Assembly (NCBI GenBank): GCA_008933995.1
Contig: WARS01000029.1
Location: 18,103,131 to 18,167,130 of the forward strand
Direction: 5' to 3'
DNA length: 64,000 nucleotides
Source: Datnioides undecimradiatus
Taxonomy: Eukaryota > Chordata > Actinopteri > Lobotiformes > Datnioididae
The notes under the pieces are model-generated. The model was not told the DNA's origin. It did not search any database and worked only from the letters and a program-made list of their open reading frames with translations. The position numbers and the translations under genes were made by a program. Shown here in pieces: positions 46,249-56,635 of this stretch (position 1 is the stretch's first letter; each line of letters begins with the position of its first letter).

Positions 46249-46650
46249 GTTAAAGGCGTAGTTTGGGTTTTATTTGAAGTGAGGTTGTTCTAGGTATGTG
46301 TGCGTAGTCAGTGTTTTAGCAACAGTTTGGAGAAGCGGCAGGAGCACTGATGAAGGAAACTAACCAATGCACTTCTGGGGACAGGGACAGATGTATTTTA
46401 GATACCAGACTCCATTGGGAAAAAGCAGTAATTTAACTTCTCATTACACATTACTTGTTTGTCTATAGCTTCCTTGATTGGTTACTGGGCTTGTGTCATT
46501 GTGGATTTAGGTTTTTAAATTCGGTTAGTTCGGATTCACCAAATCCCGCTCTAATATAAAGAAACAAGACAGACAACTCCATTGTTTGTGTGATCTTCAC
46601 TATGGATCAATGCCTCGTACAACCCCACCTCAAACTGCCTGAACTGTCCC
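46249..46650. repeat. decayed dispersed repeat, about 400 bp
   Basis: Segments GGCGTAGTTTGGGTTTTATTT, CAGTTTGGAGAAGCGGCAGG, CCAGACTCCATTGGGAAAAA, TGTGTCATTGTGGATTTAGG and CACCAAATCCCGCTC follow, in order, a non-coding repeat I recall from many percomorph genomes. It is internally deleted relative to that memory and has no coding capacity. The class is unknown to me. Confidence 0.55.
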
Positions 46651-47721
46651 TTTGAGCTCTTAGCTAATGTGTGCTGAAACGAGGCTCTCTGGAGTTTTGC
46701 ATGTTGGCCAACAGGAGTGGCCTTAAAATGACAGAAACACAACCTCTGAGGTGGCTCCACTCCTGAGCCGACTCCTGAAACATGAACGAGTGATTATTTA
46801 CCTACGAGAAGGGGGGGGGGGCACACCTTCGCTAAGTGTTTGTCTTAGTAACTGTGGTGGTTGCCTGCCGTTCTGTGAATAATTCATCACTGGTGTCCTG
46901 GCTGACCAGAAGCCAGCTGCTCCACCCAGTTTAACCTGTTGCATCTGTTATGCAGCTTCCCCGTGTTTTTTCATCAGTGATGGTTCAGGATATGGTCAGC
47001 TGTTTGATATCGTTTTCTGTGCATTCAGAGACACGGACTTCCTCTCCTTTTGTGCTTCCTCCCCCTACATTCTTCAGTTACAAGTGACTGTAATCTTGGC
47101 ACTGATAAGCAGATTCAACACACCCTTGCTCTGGGGCGCGCATAGATGTTAGCCGTGAAGGACACATGAAATGTTGCCACAGTGTCCTGACACAGTTCGG
47201 GGTCTGTGTAGGAACCCAGGAAACTTTACTCAGGGCAAGCAGACCTATAGTGTGGCAAACACCCCGTCAATTATTAACAGCCCAGCGCTCTCATTCCCTC
47301 GAGGTAACCATAGCACCCAGCAGGCTGAAACTCAGCCAACAGCCTGGGACCTGCTGCTGCTTCTGCTGCCTTGTGGGAAAGACTACAAGTTAACCAAGAT
47401 ACACAGACACACACACATACCAGTGGGAGCAAGTGGACCTATTCAACTTCATGAACCCGATCTGAAAGGGACTAATACAGGTTTTTACTCTAACAGCGGA
47501 GGAATGACAACCTGTTACTTGTTTTTTTCCATTTTGCAGATGTTAAGTTGGATACTTTGACATCTTTGGCTTCTTTCTGTGGACTTTTTGTGTTCTGGGG
47601 ACTGAGAGGCCGGCATCAGTGTGGCTGAGACGCAGGCTCCATGCTCATTTACGACCCTGCATCACTAGGCCTGGAGTTTTTTGTGTATTTGTATCAGTCA
47701 GACCAAAGTTTTTTTTAGCAG

Positions 47722-47814
47722 AATATCATCATGAATCTGACGCAGCGAATGAAACTACTGAAGCACTTTGGCTCTCTGCCTCCAGAGCCTCCCCCACCGC
47801 TGCTGGTGGTGCCC
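47722..47814 (+). other. tjp3: tjp3 coding exon with start Met at 47731 (isoform N-terminus 1)
   Basis: A T-rich tract and TAGCAG acceptor end at 47721. ATG follows 9 nt later and 28 codons (starting [18 protein letters not shown] and ending in a proline run and LLVVP) run to a consensus GTAAGT donor at 47815. The exon ends in phase 0 and joins in frame to 51750, where AAA CCA GGC precedes the conserved [10 protein letters not shown] do not recognise this leader in other ZO proteins, although a human ZO-3 isoform also adds a short leader before MEELTIWEQ. Confidence 0.6.
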
Positions 47815-50800
47815 GTAAGTGGACGGATCATAGTGAAGCAACAACCTGTGCTGAACTTCTTAATGCTAGCCAGAGGTGTCTGCGTTGTTAAAATCTGTGT
47901 TTTGTGGATCATCGTGTATTAAAGTTAGTTTGTAGTTACTCATTTATTATCTGTCTTGACTTTTCTAACCTGCGGCCAGTTTCAAATCAAACAGCAGCTT
48001 TTGCAGTACAGCTAGATAATTAAATGACTTAGTTCAATCAGTCGAGAATCAAGAGATTAATTGCCAACCGTTGTGTCTTTTCACGCAAAAATGACTTTAC
48101 TGCTGGTTCCATCTTCTTAAATCTAAAGATTTCCTGCTTTTCTTTGTCATTTATGAGAGCTATGGAAGAGTCTTTGGATTTTGCACTATTGGTAGTTTAA
48201 GCAGCAGCCCTAATCAAAGCATTTGTGAGTAATGAGTAAAACTCAAAATATGTCGGATTATTTGTTGGTTACAGCTTCAAAAATGCAGTAATTATTCTGC
48301 ATTTTTCCATTTTATCATTTAAAATTAAGCCTAAACATACAATACAAGTGTATCTTCTTGTGTTTGTTTTCAATATAAAAGTCTAATTGAAATAATTAAA
48401 CTTTCAAAATGTCTTGAATTCGTGAACTGGCTTCATCATATCCGCTGCAAATCCAGAGACAAAGTTCAGATAGCTCATAAACACAGTTTTGTCATTATTT
48501 GCCCATTTTTGACTTAATGGTTTCTAGATTAATTGAAAAAAAATCTATGTATATAATATTTTGCACAAATCATAATGAGCTTTGTGAAATGCAGTTAATT
48601 GTCTGTTGAGAGCTGGGATGGTGGCTGAACATTTTATTCATTTTATGTGCAGAGAAATAATTTTACTGACTGGAAAGCAGCAAATTTTGAATAACTTGTT
48701 TTGCTTTTATTCTCTGAAATTTCCAAAGTTATGTTTACAGCATCTGGAATTTGTTTATATTCATCACTTCGGACTGATGCAGGACTGCGTAGCTCTCTGT
48801 GATGACACATTTAAGATCCTTCTGATATTTGCATATGTGGGGGTTGTGCACGGCAGTTGCAGTTCCACCTTAAATCCGTGCTTGTTGAAGGGCACTGGTG
48901 AGTGTGAGAGTGGGCAAAGGGTTGCAGGTGGGGGAGGAGCGCTCCAGGTGAGGTTTCTCCTAGATGGTTTTTTTTTTTTTTTCTTCTCTCCCTGCTGAGA
49001 GAGAAACACGATAGCTGGTCAGATTACAAATAATTTCAGCAGGAGCGGATCAGGTTTCCATCTTTTCCACAGCGCTGAACTGAGGAGGAAGGAACCGGAG
49101 CTGGATGACTGCAGGACCTGCGATTGTTTTTGCTTTTGGTGTTGCCATATGGAATAGAAAGAGGTGGCTGTTCTTTGAGCTCCGCGGGCCGCAGGTGTTT
49201 TGTTCAGCTTAGAGATCCCAGTGGGAAATGGAAGTGAGGTTCAAAGACCAAGTAAGTGGTGAGGGAGGAACACAAAGCGTTAATAATCTCACAGTGTACT
49301 GCAGCTGGAAAGTATCTGAAACGTAGCTGTTAAAAATCAACAAAGGTCATAAATTATTACCAACTGTGTACGAGCCTCCAGCCAAATGTTGCTTAGAGCT
49401 GCCAAGGTGAACGACTGAAGGTGCAGGAGTGACTCAGTCAGGAAGGACTGCAGGTTGAGGACTTAAACCAGTAAACAGTAAATCAGCTTCGTTATCTGTC
49501 TTGGTTTGTTTTTTCCTAACTTCTTTTGCTAAATTAGGAGCTTTTTCAGCACAACCATGCAGCTCACGACCGCCTCGCTCATCAAAACTAGAACTGCAAC
49601 AATTAATAGATAAAGTCATTTTTAAAAAATAGTTTTCAGCTACTTGAATCAATCATTTTAATCAAGCAGAAGCATCAAACACTGTTTTTAAATGCAAGGA
49701 TTTACTACTTTTCTGTGTCATGAAGAGTCTTTTGGGTAACTTGCAGCCCACATCACGTTTGTTACATAACTGAGATATTCGTCCCCATGCTTTATTCAAG
49801 GCCTCATTTAGTTTTTTTACATATCTCAAATTCCTAGACTGAGGTCTGATATTCTATTTGCATAATTTCTTTTTCTTGCCTTCAGCAGTGGATGAATATT
49901 GAACACAGTGACTTTCTGGTTTTCTGTTGAACATTGACAGAGTTAACCTTTAACCTTTAACATCGCCAGTGAGCCGCCACGCAGCTGATCTTTTTGAAAG
50001 TCGGACTGTTTACTGAGTGTCGCAACAGTAGTTCTACAAAGTTTTTCTTTTTTACGAAGCTGTTTTACAGTCATGGTTGCTCTTTGCTCATCTTTTAAGT
50101 CAGTGGATGCCTCCACTACTTCTGGTTTATTACCTGACTAGCAGTGAACTGCAGCGAAACTACACATCAAACGGTAACACCTCCAGGTTTCAGTGTCAGA
50201 TTAGATTAAAATCCACGAGTACGATTAGAGAGAAAATCCACACCCAGCTTCTATTTGAGCGATCAGTTTCTGTTTTTGTCTCTTTTTTTTTTTTTTTTTT
50301 TTGCCTCCGCAGGTTTATGATTAACTTGGTCAAACAAACGAGCTACTGTTACAGGTAGACTGCACACCTGTGCTCGTGGTCACCTCCACCAGCGAGTTTG
50401 ACATTTTTGCTGTGATCGCACGGGAGATTTTGAACTTTTTTTTTTTGTCTTGCAATGAATTTATGTTGTGTTTTTGAATGCTGTGTTCAGGTGCAATGGG
50501 ATTTTGGATAGCTGTCCTGTGTATGAGTGTCAGTGTCACCCGTTTTGCATCTAACAGCCTTGTGCTGGTTGTGCAGCCTGCATGTTGTCGTGTCCAAGCT
50601 GTTTTTCATCACTTCACTACAGGTACATCACTGTGTCTCTGACTAGAGCAGCTGGCTTTACTCGTTCTTACTGTAAATCAGCCAGCGTCTTCCTCCCTCC
50701 CTGTAAAATATCGTCCACAGACAACCAACGCTTTGTCTTCATGGTTTTGAAAGTAGCTACTATGTGAAAAATGATAAACATGACAGGAATTTAGTCAAGT

Positions 50801-53800
50801 TAGTGCAGCAAGTAAACGTCTGTGGTTTGATGTGTTAATTAGTAGTTTGTGTAAAACCCGTTCATTAAAAAAAGGACATTTGTGTTTGAGAGAAATGCAT
50901 AAATCCGCTACACACAGGTGACGGAGTGGAGAGGGCGGTTTATGTAGCAGAGGGAGGGTTTACTGTGCAGCCGTGACAACTGTTTTCATTCACCATAATC
51001 TGGTAGATGAGTCTCAGACGGTGATGACGAGTCATGTGGAGCTGCATTGATTAGTCGATTGGAGGAATTTCTACTATCACATGTTTAGAGAAGCTGTTTC
51101 ATTTCATTTCAACACTAAATTTGAAGCAATCGTGTTGAGCACTTTGCACAATTTAAATTTTGACACTTTATAGACAACAACTGATTAATTGTGAAAATAA
51201 TCAGCAGGTTTATCGCTAACTAAAATCATTGTTATTGTTGTCCAGCTTCAACATACGCCACAAACAATTCAGTATTTATTCAGTTTCGGTCTGTTGACTG
51301 TGTTCTGTCACTGATATGTCATAGACCGAATGATTGATCAGTTAACCAAGAAGATATTTGTTCAGTTAACGTAAAGAGCCGTCGGCTGTAGCCCTGCTAG
51401 TCTCTAAACAATGTTTTCTTGTGCGTACGCTTACTGAATAAGCCCCAGGTGTTCAACGCTGTCAACACTACAAGCGCTTGTGAGCGTGCGCGCACACACA
51501 CACACACACACACACAAACAGACAGCAGGTAGCCCCTCCTCCATACCGGTCAGGCAAGATTGAGACAGGTTAGGTTGAGTCCTACACACTCTCTTCCTGC
51601 TCAACTCAGGCTCAGCTGTCTTCCCTGTAATGACCTGGATTGTATATTAGGACAGATTATTGTATTTTGTCAAAGTTAAATAGTACTTTGCTAAATTTAT
51701 TCTCATTGTTCTTTGTGTGTTTTGTTTTTTTTTTTTCCTTTTCTTGCAGAAACCAGGCATGGAGGAGCTAACAATATGGGAGCAACATACAATAACACTA
51801 AACAAAGTAAGTGGTTGTTCTGTTACATAATTTCAGAAGTGGGAAGTGAAGGTGATGGTTGTGGTGAAGACATTGATGTGTTTCCACAAGTTAAAAAAAG
51901 AAAAACCGCCACAAGGCGCCAAAGCAGATTTAGTGCCGCCCGTTTATCTTTGCTGCATCAGTGCCGTTTGCTCTGTAGCTGCACAAATACAGAAGTTAAA
52001 GTCAAGCCTCGGTCTACGGCCCAGAGGCCGTTTCCAGGGTGACTGTGGAAAGGGCTCGCGGGTGGTTGAGCTGTGGACCATGCTTTTCAGACCTCTCAGG
52101 TTCACAGTAGGAATTCACGGCGACACACCCTTGCTGCACCCCACAGCACCGGCTGGCTTTTCACCATCCCGCCTGAGACTCAACGCCGCTGGAATGTGCT
52201 CTCGCTCTCCCTCTATCTCTCCGCTGGATCTCCCACACATGCTCACACTCCACCCCCGTGCTCTCCTGCATTCTTTCCCCTCGTTCATGTCACTCTTCAA
52301 TTTGCGCTCGCTGTCGTTTTCTGTCCGTCTTAATCAGGATTCCAAGCTGGGGTTTGGCTTCGCGATATCGGGTGGCAAGGACAAGCCTCACCCAGACAGC
52401 GGGGACACGACAGTGGTGGTGTCAGACGTCCTGCCAAATGGACCGGCCATGGGACGACTGTTGTAAGTTGACCGCCGTCGCTCTAATGTGACTGTAGGAA
52501 CCTTTAAGACTTGACTGTTATTAAAGAAGACCTCACTTTCCATCTGCAGCACCAAAGACCAGATTGTCATGGTCAACGGAGTGTCCATGGAGAACGTCCA
52601 CACTAACTTCACCATTCAGACCCTAAAGACATGCGGCAAGACTGCAAACATCGTGAGTGTGGAGGAGACACCTAAAAGGCCTCTAATCTACCATATATCA
52701 CTGCTTGGTCTTTTGAACCTTTGTCTCTCTCCGTCTTTTCATTGCAGACTGTGAAACGCCCACGAAAGATCCAGATCCCAGCAACGACCAGACCGTCTCG
52801 AGCCGCCTCCCATTCCAACCTGCTGGACCAGGACCCCCCCAGACGAATGCGACACTACTCTGACGGCAGCGACAACCGAGACACCAACCGCTACCATGCC
52901 CGCAGCGACACACCTGACCACAACGGGCACGGAAACACAATGCCATTGATGTCGTCGGGGTATAAGAAGCTGCCGTATCAGGACGTCCCAGCCAAACCCA
53001 TCAAGACTACACTAACGAAAAAGAAAATCACAGATGGTAAGACTTCAGCAGCTAGCGAGCTCCCTGAAGTACTCGTGAGGAGATTACTGGTCTCTGACCA
53101 GGTTCCTGTGGTTTTCCGCAGAGTACGGATTGAAGCTGGGCAGTCAGATCTTCATCAAGCACATGACAGAAACAGGCCTGGCTGCAAAGGAGGGAACTCT
53201 GCAGGAGGGAGACCTCATTCTCAAGGTGAACGTCGAGATTAGGACAGTTGATGTGAAACCATAATCAATACATAACCACCTCAGTCAACACGAACAGATT
53301 ACTATGATTTTTTTAAAATTTTGTTTAACGTTAAACCGATTTGTCTCCTTTGATCAGATCAACGGCATGACAACGGAGAATCTATCCCTGCTGGAAACCA
53401 AGCACCTGGTGGAGAAGAGCAGGGGCAAACTGACCATGATGGTGCTCAGAGACGACCGCAAGTTCCTGGTCAGCATCCCAGAGGTGGAGGACAGCGCCCC
53501 CAACAGTGAGGAAGACCGTCGCAGAGACAGCAGCTCGGAACTGGAGGGTGAGACATGGAGAGAGCGTGGAAGAAGAAAGGACATGAATGAGAGAATTGAA
53601 GAGGAGAAGAGAGAAATGATGTTGTTTTTCTGTTTCCCCGCAGACATTTCAGACCTTGATGAGGACATCCCCGCTCATAGGACGTCCCGTCAACCCAACA
53701 GAGAGAAACGGACACGCAGGTACCTACTCCAAAACTCACCAAAACAAATAAACGTTATGAAATTGATCTTGAAAACGACACCATTTCTCTTTTTTTTTTT

Positions 53801-54803
53801 TTTTTTTTTAAGAATAACGTGACTGGAAAATCTCGGTGTCTTTTCCCTTTTTTTAACCCAGAACAAGAGCTGAACCTCCTCCAGCTAAGTCTCGGGATTC
53901 GTCACCAGTGCGCTCCACCTTGACTCGGCCTCCTGCGAGAACCTACGCCTCACGCAGAGGTTGGTCCCGCATCCTTTACCAGAGCTACACAAAACAAATT
54001 TTAGTTTTAAATGTATTACATTGCACTGTGACTGTGAAAACATGATTGGTTCTCTCTCTCCAGCTCCATCTGAGTCGGAGTCTGACCGCAGCGCCTCTCC
54101 TCCTCCGGTCAGGAAAACCAGTCCAGATGTGAGGGATCAGTCCAGCAAATACAAGTCAGTTCATTCACAATATTTGTTTTCTCTGTTCGCCAAACTGTTC
54201 ATCCAACTCTTTGTATATTTCCTATATATTTAGATTTTAGACGTGTAGCAGAAAACAGATGAAGAGTGAATGATTATTTTGAATGTCGTGTGGATGAAAA
54301 ATGAAAATATAAATCATAAAATGTATTCCCGTTAGAAGTTGTGATTTTCACTATTCACTCTCAGTATCAGAGTTAACATTATGTGCCTTATTTATTTTAT
54401 TGCCTTGCAACACTGGCTTGTTTTTCTGTTGATCTCATGGACTGATGAGTGTTTTAAAACCCCCAAACACCAGAACAGGACTTCAGTGACTTTCCACCAC
54501 AAATGTGAATCTATTTACATGCATGTGTGACACAGTTCAGCCTCTACAATGAGAGAGCATCCTTTTTTTTTTTTTTTTTTTATTACCATACACTGTGATT
54601 GATTTTATAGTAACCTGTTTAGCTGTGAAAACATTTAGACTTCAGTTTCAGTCTGTTTCAGAGTACTTACCATCATTCTTCTCTGCTTTACTATCATTTC
54701 TAGTCTCTGTCATGCACATGTAATCTTGTAAAACAAAACCCAAACTTAACCCAGTTAATATGACCATGTTTACAGGAAATCGGGTAGAATCAGTATCTAG
54801 GTT

Positions 54804-54839
<36 letters not shown>

Positions 54840-56589
54840 GCATCAAATGAAATGTTAGGAAACAGTTTTTTCGTTTTCTCCCTCTATCCAGGACTCTGTC
54901 TGGTATGTCCACACTCCCCAACCCTAAGTCCTCACCGGTAGTCCACAACTGGTCAACCTCTCGCCCCACTTCCTCTGCCTCCCGGCCTCGTAAACCAGTG
55001 TCAGAGTCAGATTCTGACCGCAGTGCGTCGCCGCCACCGCGCAGAGATAGTCCCCGCCTAGACAGCAGATACAAGTAAACACAAAGCATGATTCCGCTCC
55101 AGCAACGCGAGAAATGTTTGGGTTTTTTTCCCACCCGACATTTACTGACACCTTTCTCCCTCCAGAGTTCTTCCTGATCTGCCCCACGCGGGGCTGAGAG
55201 CCTCCCCCATCACCGTTCGCTCAGAGCCGCCCAGGAGGGTCAACTCTCCTGTCAGAATCCCACCACCAGGTCAGTACACACAAACGCACACAAAACCCAT
55301 CCACCACCCATGTGACGGTGCACATCCTAAGCTTTGCCTGACATATCTCTGACGATATTTGCTTACTCTTTGAATGTTAGCTGCCGAGCAGGTGTCGACA
55401 GTCAAATAAAGTAGAAGCCAAAACAAATTTAAAGAGCCCTGTGCGCTGCAGCTTTAAAATGTCTCAAAATACAGCACATAAAGATTTATTAATTATACAT
55501 TTAAGTGGCATCTGTTGGTGGGTTAAAACACTGCAGCGGGAGGTAAAAACACAGCAGTGTGATAAATAATAGCATAATAACTTTAGTACTTGTTGTTTGA
55601 TGCTGCAGCACAGTAAGCTCCGTGTTTGTTGCTGTTTCAGTCTTTAAACTGTTCCTCTCCCCTCCTCAGACTCTGAGTCCGAGTCGGACGGCAGCCCGGC
55701 GCCTCCTCAGAGGCAAACCACCACGTACAGCCAGGACTCCCTCAGCAGATACAGGTACAGATGAAGACCCGCCCAACCCCAACCTCCAACCCCTTTCTCT
55801 CCCCGTCCCCTCCCTGCCCCCTTCCCGAAACCCAACCCGATGTCACGGACTGGGACAGTGAGCAGCCTGTGCACGCCTCTCCCGTTAACATTAGCTAATC
55901 ACATGTTTATATTTGCATTTTTAAAACTTAAATTACCCGTTACTGTCTTGTGATCATATTATTGATTTGCTTTAAGTCTTTTGTGCCTTAAGTCTCATTT
56001 TGTGGCCTTTCGATTTTGCTTGATTTGTTTGTTTTTGTTTTCTTTTTTTATGTGTACCGACTGTTTCTATTTGTTGTTACAAAATAAAAGTGACTTTCCC
56101 TGAACATGTCCCTCTCCTGTATGTAGCTAAATGCTGATTAAACAGAGGAAACTTATCGCTGAAGCAACAATATTCCAATCAAAGATCAGCAAATAGTTAC
56201 CTGATTTATTTATTTATTTAATTTATTGATCAGTTTTTATTGCAAATCTGCATGTTTTTTTTTATTCAGCATGTTAAAAATTGACTTAACGAGATCTATG
56301 CCACTACTGAATGGTTAATGTTGATCAGTTACAAAGCAGTTAACCATCAGAGCGAGAGCGTCCCTCAGATACTCAGGTGAATATTCAACACTTCAGTCTC
56401 ACCCTCTCATCAATAATCATCATATCAGCCACGGCCCCGTCCCTCTCGCCAAACGTAACTGAGATTTGTTGTCTTCCTCTTCCCTCACTCCCACCTCCCT
56501 CTCTTCTCTTGCAGAGTCCTGCCAGATGTTGCAGTGGAGCAGCCACAATGGAGCACCTCCAGCGTCACTGCCAGCAATCCGCCACAGAA

Positions 56590-56635
<46 letters not shown>

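Larger units (their letters stand above)
44662..47721 (+). other. tjp3 first intron (3.1 kb)
   Basis: Contains a (GT)n microsatellite (45046-45080), a decayed repeat (46249-46650) and a G-run (46811-46820). No exon was recognised inside it. Confidence 0.55.
47815..51749 (+). other. tjp3 intron after exon 47731-47814 (3.9 kb)
   Basis: Contains the candidate exon at 49086-49251 and several decayed dispersed repeats (listed), a T-run at 48966-48982, a T-run at 50281-50303 and a (CA)n microsatellite at 51489-51516. Confidence 0.6.

Noticed and set aside
51846-52466. 206-codon frame running into the PDZ1 exon
   Set aside because: It shares the PDZ1 frame, but a good acceptor at 52336-52337 and the conserved MEELTIWEQ leader exon show that the upstream part is intron.
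55760-55912. Possible extra coding exon downstream of 55754
   Set aside because: The exon frame stops almost at once; the other frames are proline-rich chance frames. The splice to 56515 continues the repeated RYR-VLPD junction seen in the neighbouring modules.
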